Shown here piece after piece: positions 36,776 to 51,087 of a stretch of 64,000 nt of DNA. Source of the stretch: Thelonectria olida (taxonomy: Eukaryota; Ascomycota; Sordariomycetes; Hypocreales; Nectriaceae); assembly GCA_020736575.1 (NCBI GenBank), contig JAGPYM010000006.1, positions 1,612,001 through 1,676,000 on the forward strand, read 5' to 3'. Below the pieces are notes generated by a model. It did no database searches. It was given only the letters and a program-made list of their open reading frames with translations, and was not told the origin of the DNA. Position numbers and translations under genes: made by a program. Within the stretch, counting starts at the first letter, position 1; each line of letters starts with the position of its first letter.

Positions 36776-39700
36776 GGCATTGTTTTGCCATAAAATCGAT
36801 CCTGAAGACTGGTTTCCCCCTTTCCCCCCTTCGTGCTCCAAGTCGACGGATGGGGGAGATGAGGGAGGGGGAGCACACTCGGCATGTGCCTCTTACATCC
36901 AGGGATATATCTATGTCACATTGTTTGTATGTGCTTCATCTATGGTGTTTGATTCGGTTTGCATAATCTTGAGCATGGTTGGGCATCACGTTGTCTCGAA
37001 TAATCAAGGATTCTTGACGTGTTTGCTTGTAATAACCAAAGCTCCTCCTATACCGGACCCTGCATATTTGCTTGCGTAAACACTCTCGATCGAATCGCCT
37101 CTTCTTCCATCCATGCCTTGCCCCCTATTAAGGATCCCGCATAGGTCACGCTTTGTGCAGGTCACCCCAAAGCAACAATTCCTCAGATCCAAACCCCTCG
37201 CTCCGAATATCACGTCCGTGATGCCATGGTAGAGGAGGCTCCCTGTCAGTTGCTCATGACACAACAACAAGTTCCATCACAAACCGTGAACGATTCCAAC
37301 GCATCCATCGCCACGCTGGCCTGACTATGATTCTTTGATAGTTGTGTGACGCCCTCGACCTGGTTGCATGTGCAGTCTGGGGATTTGGCTTTTGCTCCTC
37401 CAACGCTTCTACAGTCAGAAAGGGGGGAAGGGCACACGGCAGGTGCTAATAAGTAGACTTCCCGAGATAACACGGCTTTCTTGTGACAATTGAGGGGGGC
37501 CCATGAATGCTTCGCAGACGGGAGTCTATCCGTAGGCCAAACTCTCGAGTCTGGAGTTAGCATGTGACGGCTCGTCGATGGTGTAGCTAGATCCCGTCGA
37601 GGTGTGTTCTGAGTATATTCTAGAAGAGGTGTACGGAGGGAGGCGTCATGACATTCGATATTCCATTCTTCTGTTGTCCTCCTCGCGCGTACGATATCCC
37701 TGTGGGAAGGATGACGGGTCATGGAACACGGTGTGATGGTCACATGTCGTAGCTGCTATGTGGGCTTTGTATTCTCGCAGGTTCTGGCATGTGTGGTATC
37801 ATGCCAAGTCCAGATACACCGAGACTAGACATATCAGCACCAAGTAGGCTCTCATGACAACTCCTAACAAGTAACACAAGATCCCACGTGCGACGCACTG
37901 TCTAAATATTTCAAACAGCGGTGCGATCGAGTCAAGTCACCGACATGAAGGCATCTACACGAAGCGGTCAGCAACGCGCAACAATCGCGATCAAGAAAAA
38001 TCCCCATCCACTGCGTCTAGTGCAGGGTAGAAGCTCATAAGCGTGTTGATCATCACATCGTCAGCTTCCCCCTCGGATTTTGGTAAGCGTCTCTCGGCTT
38101 CCTTTCTGCCCCCTATTCTCAAGGCCGAGGACTCCGAGTGGACAGGGCACGCATCAAAAGTGCTTACATATAATATTTCTTTGAAATTTACATGGCACGC
38201 GCAAGACGCCACGGGCTGAAACTCTTGATGGCGAGATAGGAATGGAATAGCGCGTCATCCAAACGCTTCTCTCATGTTCGGGCGCGCTGAACAAGACGGG
38301 CTTCCCCAGACGACCGCCACGAACAAACCTTCTTTTACGGGGGTTTGGGTCTCAATGTCGCCGGATTTTAGAGGGCGGGAGAGAGGGGTAAAGTCCATTC
38401 ATTATCGGAGGACAGAGCCCAACTGGAGCGTTGGGCCCGACAGTAAATGCAGGGAAATCCGCCTTCAAAGTGAAGGAGACAGGGGGCAAGGTCGAGGCCG
38501 CTCCGGCCGGCACTCACAAACCCAGGGAGTTCTCTCATCAGGGCGTGTGGGAGGGCACAGCCGACCGAAAATATTCGGAGATGGGACCAGAGCCTTTCAC
38601 CACAACTCGCCCTGCCCGTCCAAGAAAGCAAGGCAAAGGGAAGGCAAAGGGAAGGCGAAAAGCAGAGGTAGAGAAGCTGCCATGGATCATATCTTGAAAA
38701 CGGTACGGATACACAACCATCTTGGTTCGGTAGGGCCAAGAAGCTTGAAGCTTGGACAACGTTTGTTTGCCCTGCATCTAGTCAATGTCTGTGACGGTTA
38801 GCAACGACCTTGTGGGTGCGGATTGGACACCGCTTGCACGCACACGATCGCCCAAAGGGAGGGCTCTATCCAAAGAAGAGGGGCCGGGACGCTGACTGTG
38901 GCCCAACTTGTACTGGGGAGATGGGGTCCTGGCCATGGATGGATCCGGCTTGTGCTAGTAAGCGAACCAGGACGAGACGAGTTGGCACCCAGGGATATGG
39001 GAGAGTCTGATCAACTTCACACTCTCCTTGCCCATTGTCATCAGGTGGCTTTGTCGCCGTCAACGTCGTCGTTTCGACCCCGTCGTCCTCCTCCAGCGGC
39101 CCGCAAGGACAAGGCCGTGGAGAATGGGGACCGTGTCCTGACTCTCGGTGCAGTAGTCGGCTTGATTCCTGAGAACTCCCCACCCCTGTTCCCCCAGAGA
39201 GAGCTTCCAAGGCCATCTTTTTGCGCCTTTGTTAGGTAGAGCCAGGTAAGACAGAAAGCCTTGGCGTGTCTGTGTCGTGTCAAGATCGTGTCCCATGCTC
39301 CCAGCCTCCATCGCATCCCATCTCCCCGCCTTCACGCGTCGTGTTTGCTCTGACCTCGACATCTCCGCGACAGTGGTTCAGCCCCGGCACAGCCATCCCT
39401 CCCAACTGAGACAGGCAGATGGGCCTGCTCACTAAACCATCCTGTTGGGGCTCACCGTTCATCCCATCATCGATGATCGATGTCCATCCCCATCTCAACG
39501 AGCTCAACCGTCAACTAATCACTTGATTTGACATTTCCTGAACGTCACCAGCCACCCACCCACAGCTGGGCCTCTTCCGCCTCCCCGATGATACTCCCCA
39601 CCAGACATTTGACACCTCAGGCAAGAAGAATAAGTCTCTTGACCTTGACTCGGATGCCCTGATGCCAGTCAGGGTACAACGTCAGGATCTGGATGCTTCT

Positions 39701-42700
39701 ATGTGCCAATTGTCCTTTGCATTCGTAATTACCAGTTCACACGTTGACCATGTGCTTCATAGGGCATTGGTCTTTTCTGATTGCAAGGGGAAAACCGGAT
39801 GGTCACCAAGTAAGAGCGCAAGCGAGCCGCGATAGCCAGGCAGACCCCAGGCTGTGTTCTCACGAACCATCACGGTAGCGCTAGAAGGCCCTCCCTCCTT
39901 GGACCTTGTTATTGCGGTTCCGGGTACTGGGGAGGTCCGCCTCCTGAAAAGAGCCCCCGTTGTTGCTGCTGGATCCGGCCAGCCGTCATTCGCGGCCGCC
40001 CCTGGGGTGGAGCTTTCATCCAACTGAAAGACATCTCCGACCGACCTCCCAATAATGGTGTCTGACACTGAATATTGGCGAATCTGAGCGTGCGATTCAG
40101 CGCCCATTGCCCATTACGTCGGTGGCGGACTCAGATGCCGGATGCACAGTGCCGACGGCATCCTGAATATTCGTAGTCGCCCGTTGACAATTTCCGATTC
40201 CGACCACTTCCTGCTCCCGGGAAAGTTAGGCCCGTTCTTACATTCCTTAACGCACCGACGCTGGGCTCAGCACAGTCAGCATGAAGTTGAAGTTGGTTCC
40301 GAGGCCATGTCCTGGGAAACAGTGGGATCATGGAGCCCACTACAGAGGAATAAATGACGATCGTGTGGAGTTTCTGAGTCTTTGCTGTTGGTGGGCAAAA
40401 ACAGGTGTTCGTATGTACGAAGTATAGCACCTCTTTGACGCAGCTGAAAACAGGCTCCTAAAAGAGAGACATGATAGGTGAGAAACGGTGGCTAGGGCTT
40501 GTTCACTCACACGCGCGGGGGGCGGCTGCCGCGCGAGCAAGTCCCATCGTTTTCCATCGGGGGCTGGGCATCTTTTGCCAGGGTATTGGCGGGTGCCAGG
40601 TTTGTCCGTTCATGAGGTGTGGTGTGGTGGTGTGTGAGAATTCGTTTGCATGGAGAGGTGATGCCCTTCGTTTCAGGGGGCCTCTGAGGTCCGGACGGCA
40701 CTCTCCCATGAGCGCAGTGAAACGAAGGCTGTCCCAAGTCAGGCCATTCGGCTTGACTGACACGACCCCAAAGAAACAACAACAGGCAATCTAGCTGAAA
40801 GGTTCCTCTTTGGGAAGGTCTAGTTTCTGGATTCAGCCTTGAGGTCCAGAACAACGAACTGGCCGGATCGTCACCAGCATCAGCTCGCGTATCCCTCGAA
40901 TATCCCCCCAGGTCAGTCGGTCCCGATGGGACCTTGCCATATCTGGATGCCTTGCTCTTTCCCCATTGACGGTTTGGAAGCTCCCACATATTGCTTGGGT
41001 CAGCTGTCATTGGATGTATCTCTTGCGTCTCTGATTGCTGACCGGTACTGGTCCATCTGGGTGCCAAGAGACAGCTGTATCCAGGCCAGACACGATCACA
41101 CAATCTCCGCACGCTCTAAATTGTTTCTTGACCAGCAGTCCGGTGACTGCCGAGAACCCAAGGGGGTTAACCATGACAAGTTGGGAGACCAACCCCGTCA
41201 GTATGCGCTAATGAGCTGAGTCGGCCTGGGCTCGCGTCCACCGTCGCGCAGATCACTAGCGCACCTCAGCCCACACAAGATCTGGATTTGGTCGTCGCTG
41301 AGAGTGGACCCATGGCCAGAAACAAGAGGAATTGAGATTGGCTCGCAGATCAGCGGATGACCAGTCACCTGCCCAAAGAAAGCTGCGCTCCTGGGAGTGC
41401 TGGAGTCTGCGTGGGAACCCATTCTGTCGGCCAAGTGTCGGAGGCATTGACTTCTGCAAAGAGGCAACGCAGGCAACAACAAGGGGAACCGGCGTGCGGG
41501 AGATTCCCAGAACCACGGGAAGCCTTGAGATCGTGGCCGTCTCCGTCTTCAAGCTAGCTTGACCGTTTGCTGGGGTTCAAGACACCGTCGACGCAGGCTA
41601 AAACACACTGCCGTCCACCATCACAGCCCATGGCTTGCTGTAGTGTCGCACGTTCCTGGATGCAAGTGACATTCGAGCGACTCATCAGCCGGCTGCTCAA
41701 CCTCCTGGCCTTTCTGGGAGCTTGCCGCTAAAGCCCACGAAACCGCGCTAACCGGAGGACTCACGGGTCTCCAACTGGCCCTGCCGCGGCGACCGTCTGT
41801 AAAATTGGGAGGGGTGGGTATCAGCCGGCTACTTGAGCATCCGGGATGTCGGTACTGGTCTGCTAGAACGGAACGTTGGCGTTGGCGTTTGAATTCTTGT
41901 GAACCGTCCCTTGTCAGCGACTCGATACAGCGGTCGTCACTAACGTAGTGCACATCGTTCCGAGATATTAGGATCATGATGGCTTGAGATTACCTTTGCC
42001 CTTCAACCTCAAGATCCGGGGACGAAAGTTGGACTCATCTGTCACTGAGCTTGGCGGAACGAACTCCTCAGCCACTCCCCTTTCCGGTGTCAACCCTGTC
42101 GTCCCCTACGCTCCGCTGGTTATCACACACAACCACCATCAACTTTGTCATCCCTCCAACCTCCGCTGCCTGTCATCAGCCATGTCCAATCAGTCAGGAG
42201 AACGGTTGAGAATGCTGCCTGAACCAATGATAAGACGTCGTGCTGGATATCATCGGCAGCGAAAGAGTCTGTAAACCTAAATGCCCATGTTCCAGCTCCG
42301 AGAAATCTCTGAGAGTTCCCACTTCCGACTCTTCCAGACCCTTCTCCTTGCGTCATGTTGTAGTCGAGAAATGAATGGGGGGTTAGCATAACCCTGACGT
42401 ATCGATCAAGGGTCCAGTTAGATTTCGGGGGCGACATATCACTCATTGAGCGGACTGAGCAAGGTCTGCGCATAGCCCACAAGCACGGCCGGGACTTGAC
42501 GAACTTCCATTTTCGGGCCATCTTCCTTCGCGGCCTCTCTCTGCTTCTGGCCCTGTTACCATTGTCGCGTTTTTCATCGGTGGCTCATGGTTCGCGGTCA
42601 TCACTCGGACGTCCTGACCCGCGTGGCGGAACCCACTAGCCAAGGTTCGTCTAAAGTGAGTGAGATGTGCTCTCTCCTGGTCGAATTCTTTCCCTCATCA

Positions 42701-44689
42701 AGGATGTGTGGGGGATTTGGGGCTGGACCTCCAGTCTCCGTTTTCCACCCTTCATTCTAGCCTCACACCTTGAGTTAGGGCTTTCGTGGTGTCGTTCACC
42801 CCCTTGTGGTTAGCCGAAGGAGCTGAATGGCCGAACGTACCCTGCACTGTCGTTTCCTCCACCATGCCCTGATAATCTTGAGCGTGGTTAGCTGGAGATC
42901 AGACGCTGGTACAGAAGGATACATATCTCGATTTCAAGATGCCATATTAGGCGCCACCGGGTTTCTGCGAAATGCCCTGGCGTCTCAAAGTGCGACGGTG
43001 CGGCTTTCAGAGCCCAATGTCTTCCTGCTTATCGATGTGGCTCGGAGCAAAGGAGCATTGACTCGTGGCCAGATGAAGGTACTCTGCCTCTCTGCCTCGT
43101 GCCAGCGCAGCATGTTGTCCTTGACCTTTTCTCTGGGGTCCGCTTTCAACCTGGAATCGAAGGCTGCCATCTCTTTGCAAAGTACGTACCCTTTGGGTGT
43201 CCCGATGGCCGGTGGGCTTCATCCCACCACAGTGCGTTTGTGACTGTGACTTTGATTGCCCTTGCCCCGGCCAACCTTAGACAGCCATCCCCTGCAGGAT
43301 TGGCATGGTGCAAATGGTCTTCCCCGGTAGTCCGTGCCCCCTGCGGGTCCCATGATTCCTTGTCCAGGGGTGAACATATGCCGCAGGAGAATCCCACTCG
43401 AGTAAAGAACATCCTGGGTGGTTGGGCCACTTTGCAGCGAGGCGGTCAAGGGCAAGGAGGTGAGGGGACTGCATCAGAGGTGGATGAATCGTATAGTGTA
43501 AGATTCACTGACGACGAGAGAGGTTCATTGGTCAAGTTAGGATCGTGCCTCTGGTCAAGAAACTTCTTCTCTCCTTGGCATCCCTTTTGCTTTGAAAGAG
43601 GAAGAGAGATAGAGTATGCTTCGTGCCGGGACTAGCTCTGATCCCAAGCTGCCCCCTGAAGCTTGAGGAGCGTTTTCACGTTGCTGACTTCCGCGGTACA
43701 AGCCAAGAGGGGACGAAGATCTGCGCGTTCAAGATGTCGATTCTGCGGCTGCACATTAGAAGCCCACCTCTTTTTAGCGTTAGGAGGGGACTAGCTCCTT
43801 GCAGAGGCTCTGGAGTCTGATTACAGGAGACCCATGAGCGAGTCAGGGTCTGCCTGGCCGGAAAGCCCACCGCTGAGGTTGAGATAGACAATGTCGAGTG
43901 ACAGGGAACTGGTGCTCTCCAGAGGCTAAGTGCGCCATTTGAGGGTGGCTCGATACCCACAGACATCGGGCATCGTTGGATTCATGGATTGGCCATTGTG
44001 TAGACAACCAGTTTGCTTTTGTGAATCGGGCAGTCATCCTGATACACGGATACGGGACGTATCAGAAGAAAAGGGGGAAGGGGCGGATGTGCGAATACTT
44101 CGATGCGTATTGACTCGAGTGAGAACGGGGGTTTGGTGGAACACGAAGAAGGTGTCCTGCATGTGAGCCAAGAAGGAAAAGAGTGCCGATGCCATCCACA
44201 CAAGACATACCAGGTGCACAGATAACTGTCCTTGTGGAGTGCTTTGGTTGAGGTTCGTCTTGGGTGTGGCACAGCGCCGTGTGACAGGAGGATTGACGTC
44301 CTGGACTAAAACTGCAATGCTGCAACGCTGCGTTCTCGGCTCTCCGTTCTAGACGCTGACCAGCGAAGCAGTCTGGCGGCGCGACCTGTTGATGACCCGA
44401 GTGTCGCAAACGAATCGTATTTTTACGAAATGTTGAACAGGGGGCTATGCCTAAGGACCCCAAAGGGCTAGAATCAGCATGGACTGCGCATCAGTGGATA
44501 CTCCACGTGAGCTCTCTTCCAGACTGTCTTGCGTCTTGAGGGTGCACAGGAAGTCACGCCAACACGTGGAGCCGCTTGAAGGAGTTTCTGGTCGATTGTG
44601 CAACAGGGAATTGCGGTTTCCTCATGCTGCGTAGATGAGGGTGGTTGCGAGCGGAGATGTTGCGGTCAGCGTCGAGGGCGAGGAGGAAG

Positions 44690-44711
44690 AAAAAAAAAAG
44701 AAAAAAAAAAG
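44690..44711. repeat. A-rich tract with G interruptions
   Basis: Two runs of about ten A separated by single G bases, in non-coding DNA of the desert. Confidence 0.7.
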
Positions 44712-47126
44712 CGGTTGGTCTGGTGACCTGTGGGTGAGTGATACCCTCCAGCCAAAGACAATGTTGAGAGTGACGGCGATTGCATCTTCCCCCTGCTTCC
44801 CTGTCAATATCATGACCTGGCTTGCCGCCCAATTCGTGCCCGGCTGCGTGAGCTCGAGCCAAGGATTGGTTCACAGTGGGAACATCTGCATGCGGTCAGA
44901 CGCCGTGCGGGTGCATCATTGTAGCTGTGGAGGTACGCACAGCCGTCGAGTCAGGAATTATTTCGCCCGCGATGGACGTTGTGGTATGCTTTCTGCTGTA
45001 TCCCCGACGTGAGGGCCAAGAGCAGGCGTCGAGCCCCAGATCCAGATGGCACTTGTTCGATGTGTTGGTCGCAAGGAAAACGGGGTACTGTATTCCAACT
45101 GTCCAAGTGCCTAGCGAGTCCACCAACGAGATGGATCGGCTGTGCCTCTTTGGGGCATTCAAGTCTTTTAGTTCATCCCGGAGTTTTGGTTCGCTTGAGA
45201 TCTTGTTTGCGACTAAGACTCCATGACAGATCATTCGACCAGGACGATATCAAGCGTGCCGGGATGCTGGGAATGGTCGATTGGTTGAGGCTGTCGCAGC
45301 AGAGAGAAGTTCCAACAAAGTCTTGGTGGGCAGGACGAAGACACAAATATGCATCGCGATGAAGCATTGATGCGTTGGCATCGGGGAAAGATTACTGAAA
45401 GGACCAGTTTACACCGAGGAAAATGCGAAGAAGGGAGGAGGGACGGCGAGGTAACACTTTGGGGAAACACGCCGGAGCTGAGCTGAGCATGTAGAAGAAG
45501 AAATTTGGTTGGCTTCGACCTCGTCGTGCAATGGGGCACAGCGCCTGATGGTTTCCTCCCCCGTCTCCATGGATGGTGACTCCTTGTATTATTGGGCATG
45601 TGATGATGCATTGCAGCCGCAGCGCGGCTCATGCTCCAGATGCGCTTGCCTTTCATGAGAAATATTGAGGAGGAAATATTGGCCAACTCGAATCCATGAG
45701 GAAGGGCCATCCGTGCACACGACCTTGCCTTTCTCACACCAGATCTCTGCTCTGAGGTAGCTATAATTAACCTAATTGAATTACATAAAATAATCCTCAT
45801 ATGCGTACGAAATACTTTTCATGTCCGTTCGAACATCAATTCACCAGAAAAAAGAAATAAGCAAAGAACCAGCCCTTCCATTGTTGTCGACCGTCACCCG
45901 CCGAGCCATACGAATAGATCCAGATTCGGTCAAGTCATGACATGAAGTCCCTATCGGTCACTAGCAGGAAGTATTACGAGAGCTCGCTTTGGCGCTACCA
46001 ACGGCGCTCCCTGCGTATCGGGCCAATGTGGAGGTACCACCAGGGACCTTGGGCTTGGGGCCTAAGTTTTGAGTCTGAAGGGGCATGAATTTCATGGAGC
46101 AAATACTCCAGACTCGAGGTGACATCTTGTGGATGAAGCAGAATGGACTCTCCTGGATCTATTTACTTTTTCTTTCTTTTCTTTCTTGTCTCGTTCCCTG
46201 CTCCCAATCCTTGCCACACCGCTCGCATCTCAGACGGTCGCGCCATTCTGAGTCGTATTGTGATATGCGACGGACATGTCTATCCCTAACCATCTTAATA
46301 CGATTCAAGGAGTACAGAGTCCTGGCATAGTCATGGCATTTCGGAAGACACCCTGCTCAACACTGCCGATTATGCCTACCAGCTTGGATCGGGATGAGAC
46401 GTGCGGAAACCGACCCGATGGCAGAGACTCTGGCGCACAATCCGTCGGTTCAGCGCTCGAGGGCCGGATCCCCCATAGCGCCCGTCAACTCCTGTTGGGC
46501 GACCACATCTAGGGCTGAGTTGGGGCCGTAGCCAGATCCCCCCTTCATCCGCCCACCGCTGTCCACACTTTTGAGGATTCAGGAGGAAGACCTAGTTTGT
46601 TATCCAATGTCTTGGTAGTCCAGCCCAGCGACCGGCGCCAGCCTCTCGAAAGCCTGGGATATGCACGTCAACCATTGCCTACCTATGCTAACCACAGACG
46701 CACATCGTAGGAGCCGGTTCAGGCACAGACTGGCGTCGTTCTGCATCAATTCAGAATCGAAACGTTTGTTACACAGCCGTGTCGCGGAGAATATTCTCAT
46801 CCTCATCAAGCCTGGTTCGCTCGCGCGACCTGCGACTAGCGGCTGGCGGGAACCAGCACCTCGGGCTCTCACACACCCTCACAGTCTCGCCGCCACGTTC
46901 TAAAGCCTCAGCATACCTTGCCTTGGTCTCGGTATCCTGCCTGAGTCAGTGCTGGTCACAAGGGGGAACACTGCAATCTCTGTCCCCCAGCGTCGCGCCT
47001 TGTGCCCGCGGCAATCCGGGAACCCGAGGCCCAGTCCTTTGGCTCACGGAGAGCGCCCATTGGCATTTCGCAGGCCAGCAGGATAATCGGCACCCTGACC
47101 CCTCTTTGGGAGGTGAAGCCAAGCCC

Positions 47127-47140
47127 CCCCCCCCCCAAAA
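47127..47140. repeat. Poly-C run
   Basis: About fourteen consecutive C bases in non-coding DNA; homopolymers like this are prone to length error in sequencing. Confidence 0.7.
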
Positions 47141-49562
47141 GCTGCATTCTGCTAGGTAGCTGTGTGTACGTACCCTGGACGTCTCCTCGATGGTGGAGCC
47201 AGCCACTTTTCTTTTGGTTTCTTGTGATTGGACTTTGGTGAAGAAAAGGCGCAGATCTACTGCCGCAGCTTGGGGAGACTGGGAGTCGGGGACGTTCATT
47301 CACGCACTGTGTGCCATGGCGGAGGAGACCCCTCCAGCCATGGGCATTCCGTGGCCCTGCACCTCGCTCGCACCTCGTTCGCCGCTTGGCTGGAGACCTC
47401 CACCTTGGGACCCTCAGCTCAGACATGGCTGCTCGCAGCTCGTAGGTTGGGTTGGGTCGCAGAGTGGGTGGTGGGTGGAAGAGACAGCGAGCGACGAGGA
47501 GAGAGCCAAAACGAAAGAGGGGGCACCAAGCGACCACACACCCTTGTCGTCGACTTAGACAACCCCCCCCCCATTCGTCTCCAGAGCGCCGGCTTCATGA
47601 TGTGCTTGGATTGGGTAGTGGGCTTGTGCAGTCCGAACTCCTGTGCGCACATCAGCGACTTCGATCGCATTCAGATACAGTCGAGAGTGGCCCAAAGAGA
47701 CATGCGCATACCGAGCCAGGGAACAAAAGCAACCATGGCACACGTACGAATACACACCGCATCAGATGACAAACCGATTTTACGGAGTAGAGACCAACAT
47801 TTTTCGCCGTCGCCACATTTCCCGACCTCACGAGCGCCGCCGCCGCCGCGCCCCCTCCGCCATAATTTCGACGTGTGCTGAACCTGGCCAGGGGAACAAC
47901 GAGAGAGCGTGAGGGGAGCAGCAGCCAGCGCTGAGCACCGAGCTCCCAGCTCCCAGCACCAGCACGCAGGAAAGTTGGCAGGGGACCAGGGTTGCCAGTT
48001 CGTCTATTCTTCACCATTCAACTTGCTTGGTCAAATTGACAAACGCAGTCATTTTAGCCCGCAGGAAGCCTTCCCATTTCTCTCCCACCTCCCACACTCC
48101 ACTCTTTTTTCACCTTGCCTCCTCGCCGCTTCCTCCGTTCTCTCGCCCTCTCCCTCCCTCCTCTCCCTCCCTCTCTTTCTTTTCCCCTCTCTTCTTCATT
48201 CCTCCTCACACACCCCAGCTGTGCTTTGTCGTCGCTCAGTGCATCCGTAAACCAATTTTTTTTTTTGCCCGCTGTCGCTGTTTCCGCTTAAGCCACGAGT
48301 CAGCGGTTGAACCGGCACCGGCGAAGATAGTACCTCCTCCCAGCTACCGTTGCTCCGTCTCAGCACACAACACACCTACGCTTTCGTGGGGTACATAACC
48401 CGGCAGAGTGATCTTCTTACTCCTTCTCGTACCTACCTAGACGTCGCGGAGTCTAGCCCCGAGCAACTTGGGAAGCTGTGAACTAAAATTTTCACCATCT
48501 TGCTGCGCTACGACGGAAATATCCCGACTTTCTGCACCCCCCTTGGCCAGCAAACCAACGCTATCCCAATTGCTTTTCGATAAGCGCAGCGTCCTCCTTG
48601 CTTGTGCTTCGTCCGATCCCCTGGAAACGGACCACTGGGGACATCACTTTTCTCGCAAGTCAGAATTGATTTGTGGCATGCACCCGCGTTGGTCGCGCTC
48701 CTTCTCGCTGTGGCTGCATCCAAACCCTTCGTCGACATACGAATAAGGTATTCGCACCGGTAGAACAAACGGCAAGGACCAGCTTCTCTGCCAACAGGGT
48801 CCCACCTGTTGCATCGTCTGCTGGGTCGCGCGCCAAGTTGCGGAGCTCGTTCTTGCCCATCACACATCGACCACCTCCGTCATTCATTTGGTCAAGGGCC
48901 CTATAAAATTCTTCGGTCCCGCACCGGCCACCGGCGCTCGTCGTCTCCGTCATTTTATGTACAGAAGCTTTCTCGGTCACTCACGCTCTTCACACCCCAC
49001 CCCCCTGGCACACCACTGTCTTGAGTCGCTCAACAGAGGGAGAGACAAGAGTCAGTGTTCCTCGTCTCCAGATACACTTTTACTACACCCTTTCCCATCT
49101 CGGCCAAGGCGCTATACTCTCTTGAAGCTGGGGCCTTCGGCAGAGCCCACGCTACCAGGCCGGATTCAAATATCGCACTATATTAGTGTCGCAGTCCCCA
49201 AGCACCACCAGTTGGACCATCATCTTTAGCCCCTCGAACTTCTGTGATCGTGGACCAGCGCAACTATCCTTGCCTAGCCCCCCCATCACCATCCCCCAGC
49301 CAAGATCCGCGCCCAAGGACTTGGCCATACATTGCTTCTCGCATCGAGCAGTTAACCATAAACATACCCTTGGCCTCACGAACGGCGCTACTGCTGCCGC
49401 CGCCAACAACATATACCGCCGCGCCGCCGCGAGTCTCTTTTGCAAGCGCTCAGCTATTACCCTTCTTTTCCCCTGCGACCGGACAAACACCAACTTGACG
49501 CGGGCCTGGAAGCTAAATCTTGGCCGTCCATCGCCCTATCACCCGTTTCGTGGAGCTGTAGC

Positions 49563-51087
49563 ATGTTCCTGGTGCAAACACGACAACCTCATACATTTGT
49601 TGACAACCACGCGTCTCTTCACTCTTCCAACACTCAACCACTTGGCTCCGAGGCGACCATCAATACGCTCCTCGGCCCTCCCAGCTCTATGGAACGAAGT
49701 GCCCCGGAGTACTCGCAGTCAGGTTTGCCCTCGCCCTACCCAAGCAACTTCGGCGACAGCAATTCTGAAGAGTCGACCGCAGATCACGCGTCTGCTGCGC
49801 AATACCCGGTCAAGCAGGAAGTCAATTATTCAACCTCGGCCACTCCCACATCTGAGTACGGCGTGTACCCTCAGTCGGCTCGATCAGGATCCTTCCCAGA
49901 CCAGATTCAGCGTTCATACCACCCAGCTAGCAGCACCAGCAGCGGAGGAGGTATGGCGCAACAACAGAACAGTCCGTCTTTGCCCCAGCAGGATGGGCGT
50001 AACCATCATGCCCACTCGGTCAAGTCTGACAACGATGTTCCTATAGATCCATCCATCGCCGCGCCGAGTCCGACTTATGCCTACCCCCAGCATTCGCCTT
50101 ACGCGGCCAACCCAGACATGTCACACAGCTATTCTCATCCCCCTCCTGGCATGTACGCGCCGCAGCGGCCAGATTGGGCGGGATACGGCCAGCATGGTGC
50201 GCCCATAACTCCTGGTCACCATGTGTATGCCCAGTCAGCCGCGTCGGCACCTCCCCAAACGCGACCCAACCAGGTAAGCAATCACCAGAGCAATGGGCGA
50301 TATGCAAGCCATGTTTGATCTTTTTGCTATCGTGGATACGCGTTTTTCGCGTTCTTTGATGCTCTCATAGATTTGACGGCCACTATCAACCTTGGCACAG
50401 AATTGAAATGGGACTAACAATTGAGCGTCAAGGTCTATTCATTTGTTCCTATTCCTGGAGCTCAACAGCACAAGCGACCCCGAAGGCGATATGAGGAAAT
50501 CGAGCGCATGTATAAGTGTGGATGGAACGGCTGCGAGAAGGCTTATGGCACACTAAACCATCTCAACGCCCACGTCACCATGCAGTCTCACGGACAAAAA
50601 AGAACCCCTGAAGGTATGTACTCAAAATACTCGGTGAACCGTTTTGAATACGCCGACTAACCAATTTGCCGCAGAGTTCAAGGAGATCCGTAAAGAGTGG
50701 AAGGCTCGCAAAAAGGAGGAGGAAGCTCAGCGTAAGGCCGAGGAGGAGCGTCAGCGCCAGGCTGCTGCCGCCGCAGCAGCTCAAAACGGCGGTGATCCTC
50801 AGGGTCCTGATGGAACTCCCACGTCGAGCTATCCTGGATCTCGACCTGTTCAGCTGCCCCCAATTGGCTACTCACCCGGCCAGTATCCTCCTCCGCCCTC
50901 GGCCGGTGTCCCCCAGCAGTCACTCCCCGACTACAACAATCACATGTATCCGAACTACCAGCCGCATTCTCCCTACACTCAGCCAAATCAGGGCATCTAC
51001 AACCAATGTAAGTAGTTGATGGAGCCACAAAACAAGCCGACTCTGACTCTTGCAGCAGCCAACGGAGCTCAACCCCCTAGCCACTAG
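49563..51087 (+). CDS. con7: C2H2 zinc-finger transcription factor Con7
   Basis: Nuclear regulator of conidium shape, appressorium formation and virulence-related genes in Magnaporthe; Fusarium homologs are known. Exons 49563-50273, 50433-50613, 50675-51007 and 51056-51087 give about 418 aa. Residues 1-237 are low-complexity, rich in Ser, Pro, Tyr and Gln. A basic KRPRRRYEEIERMYK stretch leads into one C2H2 finger at residues 266-290 (C-x4-C-x12-H-x5-H, with NHLNAHVTMQSHG), then a charged helix FKEIRKEWKARKKEEEAQRK and a Pro/Tyr-rich tail. The finger and following helix are the hallmark of Con7. The start is the first ATG of the frame; the open frame extends upstream without another ATG. Intron 1 ends in AAG; intron 3 ends in a CAGCAG tandem acceptor. 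The gene follows a 13.9 kb desert. Confidence 0.93.

Larger units (their letters stand above)
35636..49562. other. Gene desert upstream of con7, about 13.9 kb
   Basis: No conserved protein, tRNA or rRNA was recognised across this interval on either strand. Open frames are short and not protein-like. The base composition is mixed, without the AT-rich drift expected of heavily RIP-mutated repeats. It holds a long T tract (about 36752-36775), an A-rich patch (44690-44711) and a C run (about 47127-47140). The last 1.5 kb (48000-49560) is rich in C and T with a TATAAAA-like element near 48902 and is probably the con7 promoter and a long leader. Uncharacterised non-coding transcripts cannot be excluded. 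Confidence 0.55.

Noticed and set aside
35636..49562. Transposon or RIP-mutated repeat as origin of the desert
   Set aside because: No terminal repeats, transposase or reverse transcriptase remnants or AT-skewed blocks seen by eye. A homology search is still needed.
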